In this document: positions 31,921-40,632 of the stretch, one piece after another
Numbering within the stretch: the first letter of the stretch is position 1
How the letters are laid out: the number at the start of each line of letters is the position of its first letter
Assembly: GCA_963837325.1 (NCBI GenBank)
Contig: CAWIMV010000001.1
Location: 124,001-188,000, forward strand
Reading direction: 5' to 3'
Length of the DNA: 64,000 bases
Source of the DNA: CAVQKZ01 sp963837325
GTDB lineage: Bacteria > Actinomycetota > Actinomycetes > Mycobacteriales > Jatrophihabitantaceae
Notes under the pieces: model-generated
The model's database searches: none
The model's input: the letters and a program-made list of their open reading frames with translations, nothing else
What the model was told of the DNA's origin: nothing
Position numbers and translations under genes: made by a program

Positions 31921-34716
31921 TCAGGCGTGCAGGAGCGGATCCACCGCGCCCTTGAGCGGTTTGCTGTCCACCAGCAGTTGTTCGGCGGCGGCAGCCGGCA
32001 GCGGGATCGAGAAGTAGTAGCCCTGCCCGACGTCACAGCCCATCCGGCGCAACGCCAGGAACTGGTCGTACTGCTCGAGGCCTTCGGCCACAGTGGTGAC
32101 ACCCAAGCCCCGGCCGAGTTGGACGATCGTGCGAGCCAGCGCCGCCTGGTCAGTGGTATCGCTGAGCCGTTCCACGAAAGAGCGGTCGATCTTCAGCGTG
32201 TCGAAGGGGAACCGATGTAGGTAGCTCAGCGAGGAATACCCGGTTCCGAAGTCGTCGATCGCCAGCCGAACCCCCATGTCCTTCAGGGACGTAAGCAAGG
32301 CCAGGATTTCCTCGGTGTCCTCCATGAGGACGCTCTCGGTCATCTCCAGGCAGAGCTGCCCGGGCGGCAGCCCAGTTTCGGCGAGCGCGGTGGCAACGAT
32401 TGTGAGCAGGTCATGCTGCTCGAGCTGTCGGCCCGAGACGTTCACGCTCATCGTCAGTGCTCGCTTGTAACCGGCGCCGAACACCACCGCTTGCCGGCAC
32501 GCCTCCTTCAGCACCCATTCGCCGAGGGGCCGGATCAACCCGGTGGCCTCGGCCAGCGGAATGAAATCAGCCGGATGGACAAGTCCGCGGGTCGGGTGCT
32601 GCCAACGTGCCAACGCCTCGAACCCGATGATGACCCCGGTCTCCATGTCGATGGTTGGCTGGTAATGCAGCTCGAACTCGCCGAGTTCCAGGCCGCGACG
32701 CATCTCGGCTTCGAGTTGCAAGCGCTCGACCAGCGCCGTGTGCATGTGCGGGTGGTACTCGGCGTAGCCGCCCTCCCCGGTCGCTTTGGCGCGGTACATG
32801 GCCAGATCGGCATTGCGCATGAGTTGATCGGCGTCTTCTGCGTCCCCGCCGGCATCGGCGATACCGATGCTCGCCCGTACGTGCAGTTCCTGATTGTCGA
32901 TCAGGAACGGCTCCCGGATGGAGTCGAGAATCCGCGCGGCCACCGCAATCGGCTCGTGGTCGGGGTCGAGGCCGAGCGGTTGGATGAGGACGGCGAATTC
33001 GTCACCGCCGAACCGGGCGACCGTGTCGTCGGGACGGACCGATGCCCGCAGCCGCTCCGCGAGCTGAATCAGTAGTTGGTCGCCGGACGCATGGCCGAGA
33101 CTGTCGTTGACTTCCTTGAATCCGTCGAGGTCGAGGAACAGGACGGTGGCCCTTTCCTCGATGCTGTGTCGGCGGAGCATGGCTTGGTCGACGCGGTCCT
33201 TGAACAGGGCCCGGTTGGCCAGGTTCGTCAGCCCGTCGTGGAACGCTTCGTGCACCAACTGGGTTTCCAACTGCTTGCGCTCACTGACGTCCCGAGTGTT
33301 GAGCACCAAGGTGCCGACATTCGCGTCGCTGAGCAGGTTGGTGATCGTCACTTCGGCCTGACACAGCCGACCCGTCCGGTGGGGGATGTCGATTTCGAGG
33401 GTCAGCGTCCCGTATGGACGATGGCTGACGCTGTCCAGCGCCTCACGCAGCCGCGCCGCCTCACGCGGGTCCAGCAGTGCCGCCAGCGACTGCCCGGTCA
33501 GCGCGGCGGCGTCGTAGCCGAACACCCGCTCGATCGATTCGCTCTGGTACACGACGATGGCATTGGCATCAACCATCGTCACCACGTCTGAGCTGTGCTG
33601 AACCAATGCCTGAAAGCGCTGCTCACTCGCCCGCAACTCCGCCGTGCGGTCGTGCACCCGGGTTTCCAGATGCCGGGTGAGCGACCGGTTCTCCATCAGC
33701 GTGAGGATCTGGCGCCCGACGATCAACAGAATCAGGGCCGAACGGTCCCAGGACACGAAGGCGTCTACCTGCCCGGACCGCAGCAGTTCCACCATGCTGG
33801 TGCCGACGGCGCCCAGCACCGCGAGATACGGGAGCAGCACAACGAGCGGGCGGTCGCCGACCGGCCCGGATTCCCGCTCCGGCATCGGCCGGGCCGGCTT
33901 GAGCGCAGCGAGCATGATCAGCAGGAAGCCCGCGAGCCAGCCCAAGTCGATTTCGTTGCCCGACGCGTAGCTGTTCGTAAGCGTCAGATAGGCGAAGCCG
34001 CTGTCGGACACGGCGAAGGTGACCAACCCGAATCCAACAAGGGCCAGTGGCATCGGGACGGTGCGGGTGCGACGCACCCGCGCCAGCATGAACAGCACGA
34101 TGGTCACCACGACGACATCGCTGATTGGGTAGGCAAGACTGATAACCAGCGCGATGGGACGGTCGGCGCCGGCATCGATCAGTGGCCCCAGCACCAGGAA
34201 CCAACTGATCAACAGCAACGAGCAGGCGATCATGAGTCCGTCGAGAACGCTACGAATCCGGCCAGCCCGACTCTGCGCCGTCATCGGCAGCATCAGCAGG
34301 CCGGCCGCCGTCAGGGGCGCCAATCCGAGGTAGCCGACGTCGGCCAGCGACGGGAACGGCACGGCATGTCCGAGGATCGACTCGTACCACGTCCACACCA
34401 CTTGTCCGAGCCCCCACGAGAGCATCGAACATCCGATCAGCAGCCACGCCCACCGAAAGCGCCCACTGACCAACCGTGACTTTGCGATGCAGCCCGCTGC
34501 CGCGGCGAGCGCCGCGACGCTGAGCGACACATTCGACACATTCCGCGAAACCGTCGGACCGCCCAATTCGTAGCCGAACCAAACGCCCAAGATCGCCGTC
34601 GTTACCGCCGCGGCCGCGCACCAGATGGCAAATGAGCGAGTGGACGCCGACAGCGCAAGCGGGCGTGACTCCAGGAGCGGCCGGGCTGCACCGCCCTTAT
34701 CGCCCATGGAAGTCAC
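31921..34716 (-). CDS. Membrane-bound GGDEF-EAL cyclic di-GMP enzyme with PAS domain
   Basis: This 931-residue protein has about ten N-terminal helices, then a PAS domain (RFQALVQHSSDVVTMVDANAIVVYQ). A GGDEF domain follows, with intact RFGGDEF near residue 568, and then an EAL domain with EALARWQHP near 699, ECTM-like LCLEMTESVLM and DDFGTGYSSLSYL. Both catalytic signatures look intact, so it could make and break cyclic di-GMP. The membrane part resembles that of the GGDEF protein at 37243. GTG 34716 has AGAGG 9 bases upstream; ATG 34707 is possible. Confidence 0.9.
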   Translation of the reverse strand: MTSMGDKGGAARPLLESRPLALSASTRSFAIWCAAAAVTTAILGVWFGYELGGPTVSRNVSNVSLSVAALAAAAGCIAKSRLVSGRFRWAWLLIGCSMLSWGLGQVVWTWYESILGHAVPFPSLADVGYLGLAPLTAAGLLMLPMTAQSRAGRIRSVLDGLMIACSLLLISWFLVLGPLIDAGADRPIALVISLAYPISDVVVVTIVLFMLARVRRTRTVPMPLALVGFGLVTFAVSDSGFAYLTLTNSYASGNEIDLGWLAGFLLIMLAALKPARPMPERESGPVGDRPLVVLLPYLAVLGAVGTSMVELLRSGQVDAFVSWDRSALILLIVGRQILTLMENRSLTRHLETRVHDRTAELRASEQRFQALVQHSSDVVTMVDANAIVVYQSESIERVFGYDAAALTGQSLAALLDPREAARLREALDSVSHRPYGTLTLEIDIPHRTGRLCQAEVTITNLLSDANVGTLVLNTRDVSERKQLETQLVHEAFHDGLTNLANRALFKDRVDQAMLRRHSIEERATVLFLDLDGFKEVNDSLGHASGDQLLIQLAERLRASVRPDDTVARFGGDEFAVLIQPLGLDPDHEPIAVAARILDSIREPFLIDNQELHVRASIGIADAGGDAEDADQLMRNADLAMYRAKATGEGGYAEYHPHMHTALVERLQLEAEMRRGLELGEFELHYQPTIDMETGVIIGFEALARWQHPTRGLVHPADFIPLAEATGLIRPLGEWVLKEACRQAVVFGAGYKRALTMSVNVSGRQLEQHDLLTIVATALAETGLPPGQLCLEMTESVLMEDTEEILALLTSLKDMGVRLAIDDFGTGYSSLSYLHRFPFDTLKIDRSFVERLSDTTDQAALARTIVQLGRGLGVTTVAEGLEQYDQFLALRRMGCDVGQGYYFSIPLPAAAAEQLLVDSKPLKGAVDPLLHA

Positions 34717-34881
34717 TTGCGGCCGCCTCTTGTCCTGGTCAGCCCCCGTGGCTTGCCTGCCTCATCGGTGCCGGCACCGACAACTTGAGCCAAACGGACG
34801 AGAAACTTGGCGGCACACCGGCTTCGGAGAACCGGGTCAGGCGCTATCCGACGGCTGTCCGGGGGCTTGAGCGAGCAGCGC

Positions 34882-36432
34882 TCAGTGCATCGCGACCGGG
34901 ACGGTGCCTTGCTCAGCGGCGGTCGCGGCATCTGGTGGGGTGATCTTGCGGCGCGGCAGCAGCAGCGCGGGCACCAGGGTGATCGCAATCAGGATCAGCG
35001 CGACCGTGAAGGTGGTCGCAAAGCCGTGAGCCGTGTCCGCGAAGCCCTGGGCGAGCTGGGCCGGGGATAGCTTGTCGGCAATAGCCTTGTTGCTCCGGGA
35101 CGCGATCGCCGGCAGGGCGAACGGCGAGTTCTTCTCCTGGTTCGTCAGCACGACCGACATGACCGCCGCACCGATGGAACTGGCGATCTGCTGCATGATG
35201 TTCATCAGCGTCGAGCCGCGAGCGATGGTCGGGCCTTTCAGGGTCTGCAGCGACGCGGTGAACAGCGGCATCATGGTGGCGCCCATACCCAGACCCATCA
35301 CGAACAGCACGCCCAGGATCAGCCCGTAGGAAGTGTGGGCGTCGACCTGAGTCAGCACGGCCATGCCCGCGGTAATGAGCGACAGCCCGGGCACCACGAT
35401 CTTGCTGATTGCGATCTTGTCGGCCAGCAGCCCGGCGATCGGCATCGTCACCATGGCCCCGATGCCTTGCGGCGCCACCAGCAGGCCCGCGTGGAGGGTG
35501 TTCTCACCGCGGACCTGCAAGAAATAGCTGGGGATGAGCAGCGCGGCACCGAAGAACGCGATCGCGAACAAGAACATGGCGATCGTCGAGATCGTCAGCT
35601 GCCGGTTCTTGAACAACCGCAGGTCGATCAGCGGGTGCTCGGGGCGGAATGCGTGCAGCACGAATCCGATGACCAGCAGCAGGCCGATCGCGCCGGGAAT
35701 CAGCACCCGAGCGGCCGCGACCGTCCCCTCGGCCGGAATCGAGGAAACGCCGAACAGGAACAGGGCCAGGCCGGGGGAGAGCAGCAGCATGCCGATGAAG
35801 TCGAATGATTCGGACGGGCTCGGGGTGTCCTTCGGCAGGACCAGGAACGCGTAGATCAACGCGCACGCGCCGATCGGCACGTTGATCAGGAAGATCCAGT
35901 GCCAGCTGGCCGTGTCGATCAGCCAGCCGCCCAGGATCGGGCCCGCGATCGGCCCGAGCAGCATCGGCACGCCGAGCACGGCCATCACCCGGCCGATGCG
36001 TTCCGGCCCGGCCGCGCGGGTCATGATCGTCATGCCGACCGGCATCAGCATGCCGCCGCCCAGCCCCTGCAACACCCGGAACGTGATCAGCGAGCCGATG
36101 TTCCACGCGGTGCTGCACAACGCCGAGCCGAGCACGAACAGGATCAGCGCGGTCATGTACAGCCGCTTGGTGCCGAAGCGGTCCGCGGCCCAGCCCGACA
36201 GCGGGATGACGGTTGCCAGCGCCAGGGTGTAGCCGGTCATCGTCCAGGCCACGTTCGCGTAGCTGGTGTGGAACACGTTCTGGAACGTGGGGAGCGCGAC
36301 ACTGACCACGGTGATGTCCAAGATCGACATGATCGCGCCCAGCACGACCACCCCGGCGATCGACAGCACGCGGGCGTCCAGCTTGGTGTCGGCGGTGACG
36401 GTCTGCGGCCCGGCAGGAGATTCGACGCTCAC
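34882..36432 (-). CDS. DHA2-family MFS exporter (EmrB/QacA type)
   Basis: This 516-residue transporter has about 14 helices. Helix 1 has ILDITVVSVALPTF and loop motif GWAADRFGTKRLYM, with VLQGLGGGMLMPVGM and ILGGWLIDTASWHWIFLINVPIG as in DHA2 drug carriers. GTG 36432 (VSVESPAG) is chosen because the further start at ATG 36483 would overlap the divergent tenA by 28 bases. No linked repressor is visible. Confidence 0.85.
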   Translation of the reverse strand: MSVESPAGPQTVTADTKLDARVLSIAGVVVLGAIMSILDITVVSVALPTFQNVFHTSYANVAWTMTGYTLALATVIPLSGWAADRFGTKRLYMTALILFVLGSALCSTAWNIGSLITFRVLQGLGGGMLMPVGMTIMTRAAGPERIGRVMAVLGVPMLLGPIAGPILGGWLIDTASWHWIFLINVPIGACALIYAFLVLPKDTPSPSESFDFIGMLLLSPGLALFLFGVSSIPAEGTVAAARVLIPGAIGLLLVIGFVLHAFRPEHPLIDLRLFKNRQLTISTIAMFLFAIAFFGAALLIPSYFLQVRGENTLHAGLLVAPQGIGAMVTMPIAGLLADKIAISKIVVPGLSLITAGMAVLTQVDAHTSYGLILGVLFVMGLGMGATMMPLFTASLQTLKGPTIARGSTLMNIMQQIASSIGAAVMSVVLTNQEKNSPFALPAIASRSNKAIADKLSPAQLAQGFADTAHGFATTFTVALILIAITLVPALLLPRRKITPPDAATAAEQGTVPVAMH

Positions 36433-36455
36433 GGGGTCGACGGTATCGCAACGGT

Positions 36456-37220
36456 ATGACTGGTTTTGGGGGTCTGGAATCATCGCCCGATGTGGGGCAG
36501 AGCTGGACCGAGACCCTGTGGGCGGACGCCGTGCCGACGTACCGGGCGATCCTGCGCCATCCCTTCGTCACGGGTTTGACCGACGGAACGCTCCCGGCTG
36601 ATCGGTTCGCCTACTACCTCGCCCAGGACGCGCATTACCTGCGCGACTACGCCCGCGCGCTCGCGGTGGTCGGCGCGAAGGCTCCGACCCATGCGGCGGC
36701 CGGAATGTTCGCGCGGCACGCGGCGGAGACCGTCGACGTCGAGCTCGCGCTGCACGCCACCTTGCTGCCGCAGCTCGGACTCGACCCGGCCGAGCTTGAT
36801 CAGATCCCCGTGTCCCCCACGACCCTGAGCTACACCAGCTACCTGCTGGCCACGGTTTATGGCGGCAGCTTCGCCGAAGGCCTGGCCGCTGTCCTGCCCT
36901 GCTACTGGATCTACGCTCGCGTGGGAGAAGGGCTTGTCGGGCAGGGGTCGCCGGACGCGCGTTACCAACGCTGGGTGGACACCTACGCGGGCGACGAATT
37001 CGCGGCCACTGTGGCCGAAGTGCTCGCACTCGCCGACATCGTCGGCCCAGACCTCAGCGGCTCGGACGACCGTGCGGCCCGTAGCCATTTCGCGATGACG
37101 TCCCGCTACGAGTGGATGTTCTGGGACGCCGCCTGGCGCGTCGAGCAGTGGCCTGATCTGGCCGATCCCAGGGTCAGCCCCGTCCCGCCGGACCGTAGCG
37201 GGAATCGCTCAGATCCGTAG
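36456..37220 (+). CDS. tenA: TenA-family thiaminase II / aminopyrimidine aminohydrolase
   Basis: This protein is up to 254 residues long. TenA hydrolyses aminopyrimidine fragments of degraded thiamine for salvage, and also thiamine itself. LWADAVPTYRAILRHPFVTGLTDGTLP is a typical N-terminus. The nucleophile is Cys149 in LPCYWIYARVGEGL, and the C-terminal YEWMFWDAAW carries the conserved Glu. The family begins near VGQSWTE, so GTG 36492 is a possible later start. No thiamine genes are adjacent. Confidence 0.85.
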   Translation: MTGFGGLESSPDVGQSWTETLWADAVPTYRAILRHPFVTGLTDGTLPADRFAYYLAQDAHYLRDYARALAVVGAKAPTHAAAGMFARHAAETVDVELALHATLLPQLGLDPAELDQIPVSPTTLSYTSYLLATVYGGSFAEGLAAVLPCYWIYARVGEGLVGQGSPDARYQRWVDTYAGDEFAATVAEVLALADIVGPDLSGSDDRAARSHFAMTSRYEWMFWDAAWRVEQWPDLADPRVSPVPPDRSGNRSDP

Positions 37221-37242
37221 CCAGGCTGCCGATGTTCCCGGC

Positions 37243-38748
37243 ATGCGACTTCGACCGTGGCAGGCCTATGGGGCTGCCATGACGCTCGCAGTCGGCGCAT
37301 TCTTCCTGATGCCTGATTCGAGCGGGCTCGCCGTCTGCTGGCAGGTAGCGGTCGGATGGTCGGCGACCGCAGCCGTCGTTGTCGGGGTTCGGGTGAATCG
37401 TCCCCGAGCCAGGCTGGCCTGGTATCTGTTCGCCGTCGGCGTGTTCCTGAATTCCAGCGGCATCGGGCTCGAGGCCTACTTGTCCCGAGGCGGCCGCAAC
37501 CTTCCGTCGCCGTCCGTGGTCGACGTCCTCTATCTCAGCCTCTATCCCGCCGTCGTCGCCGGGTTGCTCGTCTTGATCGTGTCGCGCACGGCCCGCCGGG
37601 AATCGGCCAGCCTCGTAGACGCGATGACGATCTCGACCGGTCTGGGCTTGCTCGTGTGGGTGTTCATCATCCGCCCGTCCCTCGGCGACCCGTCCTTCTC
37701 CCCGCTCGGCCAGGTCGTCGTCGTCGCTTACCCGATCGGCGACGTCGTCGTCCTCGCGATGATCCTCCGGCTGCTGATCGGCTCCGGCGCGCGGGGGGCG
37801 GCCTATCGGGTGCTCGCGTCGGCCGTGGCCACCTTCCTCGCCGGTGACATGGCTTGGGCCACGATCAGCCAGCTCGGGCTCGCGCCCGGGGTGCATTCCT
37901 CTGCCTTGCTGTCGATGATCTTCCTCGTCGGCTACTGCCTGTTCGGGGTGGCGGCCCTGCATCCATCCGTTCGCAGCCTGACCGACTCCGGCAGCGCGCG
38001 GAGGTCGCGGCTGAGCCCGACGATGCTGGTCGTCCTGGCCACCGTGTCCCTGATCGCGCCGGCCCTGCTTGTCCTCGAGGTCGTACGCCACAACGTCCAG
38101 GACGGCATCGCCATCGCCGTGGGCTCCATGAGCCTGTTCCTGCTCGTCATCACCCGGATGACCCAACTGTTCCGCGAAGTCGAGCGCCAGACCCAACAAT
38201 TGAAGGACCTGACCCAGGTGGACGAGCTGACCGGGCTGCCGAACCGGCGGGCCTGGACGTTCAAGCTGCCGAGCGCAATGGAAAGCGCGCGCCGGAGTCG
38301 AGGTCGGCTCTCGATCGCCATGCTCGACCTCGACCACTTCAAGTTGTTCAACGACCAGTACGGCCACCCCGCCGGCGACCGACTGCTCAAGGCCGTCGGC
38401 GCCGCCTGGCTCGCGCAGACCCGTCAAAGCGATCTGCTCGCCCGTTTCGGTGGCGAGGAATTCATCCTGCTGCTGCCGGCAACGACGGACCGGACCGCGG
38501 TCGAGATTCTGGGCCGCCTGCGGGCCACGACACCACTCGGTCAGAGCTTCTCGGCCGGGCTGGCCACCTGGGACCACACCGAGACCGGTGACGAGCTGAT
38601 CGCCCGCGCCGACCTGGCCCTCTACCAGGCGAAGGACGAGGGCCGCGACCGGACCGTGATCGCCCCGGTAGGCCCGACGGTCACACGGCCCGATCCGGAT
38701 GAGCCGCGCGACCGGCGCGAAGCCACCCGTTCGTTGCTCATCCCGTAG
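37243..38748 (+). CDS. Membrane-bound GGDEF diguanylate cyclase
   Basis: This 501-residue protein has about nine helices in the first 300 residues, then a GGDEF domain (VDELTGLPNRRAWTFKL, LDLDHFKLFNDQYGHPAGDRLL) with RFGGEEF near residue 403, an active-site form. The membrane part shares AYPIGDVVVLAMIL and the following helix pattern with the GGDEF-EAL protein at 31921 (AYPISDVVVVTIVL). It lies 22 bases after tenA and overlaps the convergent GNAT gene by 11 bases. Output should be cyclic di-GMP. Confidence 0.9.
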   Translation: MRLRPWQAYGAAMTLAVGAFFLMPDSSGLAVCWQVAVGWSATAAVVVGVRVNRPRARLAWYLFAVGVFLNSSGIGLEAYLSRGGRNLPSPSVVDVLYLSLYPAVVAGLLVLIVSRTARRESASLVDAMTISTGLGLLVWVFIIRPSLGDPSFSPLGQVVVVAYPIGDVVVLAMILRLLIGSGARGAAYRVLASAVATFLAGDMAWATISQLGLAPGVHSSALLSMIFLVGYCLFGVAALHPSVRSLTDSGSARRSRLSPTMLVVLATVSLIAPALLVLEVVRHNVQDGIAIAVGSMSLFLLVITRMTQLFREVERQTQQLKDLTQVDELTGLPNRRAWTFKLPSAMESARRSRGRLSIAMLDLDHFKLFNDQYGHPAGDRLLKAVGAAWLAQTRQSDLLARFGGEEFILLLPATTDRTAVEILGRLRATTPLGQSFSAGLATWDHTETGDELIARADLALYQAKDEGRDRTVIAPVGPTVTRPDPDEPRDRREATRSLLIP

Positions 38749-39235
38749 CGCGGGATCGCTCCGGAGTGGCGCTGCGGCAGTAGCCCACCTGCACCGCGGC
38801 CCAGCGCGGGTCGGTGAGTTGTCGCCCGTCGAGCCGAAAGCCCGCCCGTTCGTATAGGCGGCGGGCCCGGGCGTTGCCGGCGAAGACCCACAGGGTGACA
38901 TCGCGACCGCGCAGCTGCCCGAGCGCATGCTCGAGCAGGCGTCGGCCCAGACCGGCTCCGGCTCCGGCCGGGTGGACGTACAGCGAGGCCAGGTAACCCT
39001 CGTCGCCGTCGCTGCCGAAGCGGGCGAAGCCGACGACCTGGCCCGCGTCGTCGACGGCCACCGTTGTCGTGCCGTCAGCCGCGTTCGTACGCAGCTCGGC
39101 CAGCACCTCGGCCGGCTCCAGCGCGTCGAGGATCTCGTCCGGCACGACGCCGCGGTAGCCGGCCTGCCATGCGCCAATGAACACCGCGACCAACCCGGGC
39201 AGATCCTCGGGGGTCGCCGTCCGCAGCGTGCTCAC
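38738..39235 (-). CDS. GNAT-family N-acetyltransferase
   Basis: This 165-residue protein has the GNAT fold: LRTATPEDLPGLVAVFIGAW at the N-terminus, YLASLYVHPAGAGAGLGRRLLEHAL as the acetyl-CoA loop (Q/RxxGxG/A-like) and WVFAGNARARRLYERAGFRLDG at the end. GTG 39235 overlaps the AnmK stop (GTGA), so it is co-translated with anmK. The acceptor amine is unknown; a role in amino-sugar or peptide metabolism would fit but is not shown. Confidence 0.85.
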   Translation of the reverse strand: MSTLRTATPEDLPGLVAVFIGAWQAGYRGVVPDEILDALEPAEVLAELRTNAADGTTTVAVDDAGQVVGFARFGSDGDEGYLASLYVHPAGAGAGLGRRLLEHALGQLRGRDVTLWVFAGNARARRLYERAGFRLDGRQLTDPRWAAVQVGYCRSATPERSRATG

Positions 39236-40401
39236 ACGATGCGCAGCCGGCGCGGTTGCACCGCCGCGGGCTCAGGCAGCCGAAGTGGCGCTCGGCCCGG
39301 CGTGATCGAGCCCAGGATCGACGCTTCCCGCGCGCCGGTGGCCGAGGCAATCGTTCCCGGTAGGCCGTGCACCGAGAGATAGCCGAGCAGCGCGAACAAG
39401 TAGGCCTCCTTGGCCTGTGCCGGCAGTCCGAACTCGTCGATCGTGCGCACGGTGACCGGCGCGCACAGCTCGGCGATGCGGCGCATGAGAGTGGGATTGC
39501 GGACCCCGCCACCGGCCACGACCAGTTCGTCGAGACGATGCGCCTGACAGGCGACGGCGACCAGCCCGGCTGTGAGCTCCGTCAGCGTCGCCAGCAGGTC
39601 GTCGGTACTCAACGCCCTGTCGCCGACGGTGGCGCGGACGTAGTCGCCGTGGAAGAGCTCCTTGCCGGTCGACTTCGGCGGCGCCAGCTCGTAGTAGGGC
39701 TCGGCCCGCAAGCGGAGCAGCGCCGCATCGTCGACCCGTCCACGCGCGGCCCGCACCCCGTCGGTGTCCATCCGCTCGGCCCCGTCGGTCGCCGCACTAA
39801 CCGCGCTGTCCAACAGCGCGCTGGCCGGGCCGAGGTCGTAGGCAATCACGTCACCGGCCGGGTCGCGGACGGTGATGTTGGCGATGCCGCCCAGGTTCAG
39901 CGATCCGCGCCGCGCCGGGTCCGCCAGCACCAGCAGCGCGTCGAGCGTCGAGGCCAGGGGAGCGCCGTGACCACCGCGCGTGATGTCACGCGAGCGCAGG
40001 TCCGAGATGGTGTTCAGGCCGGTCGCGTCGGCGATCCAGGCGGCTGCCCCGAGCTGCAGCGTCCCAAGGGCGTGGGTTCCGTCGACCCAGTGGTAGACGG
40101 TCTGGCCGTGAGAGACGACGAGCTCTGCCGCGCCGCGCGCCACCTGTTCGTTGGCCGCGGCCGCGACCGAGCCGAACAACTGGCCGAGCTCGGTGTCGAG
40201 CCGGCAGATCTCCTCCATCGTCGTCGACCGCGGTGGCAACGCCGCCGCGATGCGAGCCCGCAAGGCGTCGGGGATGTCCGCGCTGTGCAGGCCGAGCGGG
40301 TGGCACCGCACCTCGTCCCCGGCCAGATCGAGTTCGGCCACGGCCGCATCGACGGCGTCGTATGACGTGCCGCTGATCATGCCGATGACGGTCAGTTTCA
40401 C
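39232..40401 (-). CDS. anmK: Anhydro-N-acetylmuramic acid kinase
   Basis: This 389-residue enzyme phosphorylates and opens 1,6-anhydro-MurNAc to MurNAc-6-phosphate during peptidoglycan recycling. IGMISGTSYDAVDAAV is the ATP-binding start. SHGQTVYHW, LQLGAAAWIADATGL, ITRGGHGAPL, NLGGIANIT and VVAGGGVRNPTLM are all AnmK signatures. GTG 40401 has GGAG 6 bases before it, and lies in a GTGA overlap with a small upstream ORF. The divergent oligopeptide-type ABC importer may bring in the muropeptide precursor. Confidence 0.9.
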   Translation of the reverse strand: MKLTVIGMISGTSYDAVDAAVAELDLAGDEVRCHPLGLHSADIPDALRARIAAALPPRSTTMEEICRLDTELGQLFGSVAAAANEQVARGAAELVVSHGQTVYHWVDGTHALGTLQLGAAAWIADATGLNTISDLRSRDITRGGHGAPLASTLDALLVLADPARRGSLNLGGIANITVRDPAGDVIAYDLGPASALLDSAVSAATDGAERMDTDGVRAARGRVDDAALLRLRAEPYYELAPPKSTGKELFHGDYVRATVGDRALSTDDLLATLTELTAGLVAVACQAHRLDELVVAGGGVRNPTLMRRIAELCAPVTVRTIDEFGLPAQAKEAYLFALLGYLSVHGLPGTIASATGAREASILGSITPGRAPLRLPEPAAVQPRRLRIV

Positions 40402-40550
40402 GCGTCGCTCCAAGCGTCGTTCAACTGGTCGGCGCCAGCCAGCGCGCGCAGCGCACCCGGCGGCGCGCTGGTTGCGTCGTCCGCGGCGCCGAGCAACTCT
40501 GTCACGACCGTCGCCAGCGGCCCCTCGCTGAGCAACGTCGGCTCCGGCAC
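40398..40550 (-). CDS. Small 50-residue ORF coupled to anmK
   Basis: On the minus strand GTG 40550 opens a 50-codon frame (VPEPTLLSEG ... LNDAWSDA) that ends in a GTGA overlap with the anmK start, the arrangement seen at many real gene pairs here. Codons are rich in G/C at third positions. No ribosome site is clear. I recognise no family; it could also be a remnant of the C-terminus of a larger protein. Confidence 0.35.
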   Translation of the reverse strand: MPEPTLLSEGPLATVVTELLGAADDATSAPPGALRALAGADQLNDAWSDA

Positions 40551-40558
40551 GGACTGAG

Positions 40559-40571
40559 GTTAATCGTTAAC
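40559..40571. promoter_or_regulatory. Inverted repeat between anmK arm and ABC importer
   Basis: GTTAA-TCG-TTAAC is a perfect inverted repeat in an AT-rich patch between divergent operons. The overlapping CGTTAACG (40565-40572) is also palindromic. TTGTCT (40575-40580) and TTACCC 17 bases on may be the importer promoter. Confidence 0.45.
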
Positions 40572-40632
40572 GTATTGTCTGTCATCTGGGTCAACGGTTA
40601 CCCTCGCCGAAAACGCCGTTCGGAGGTCGGAC

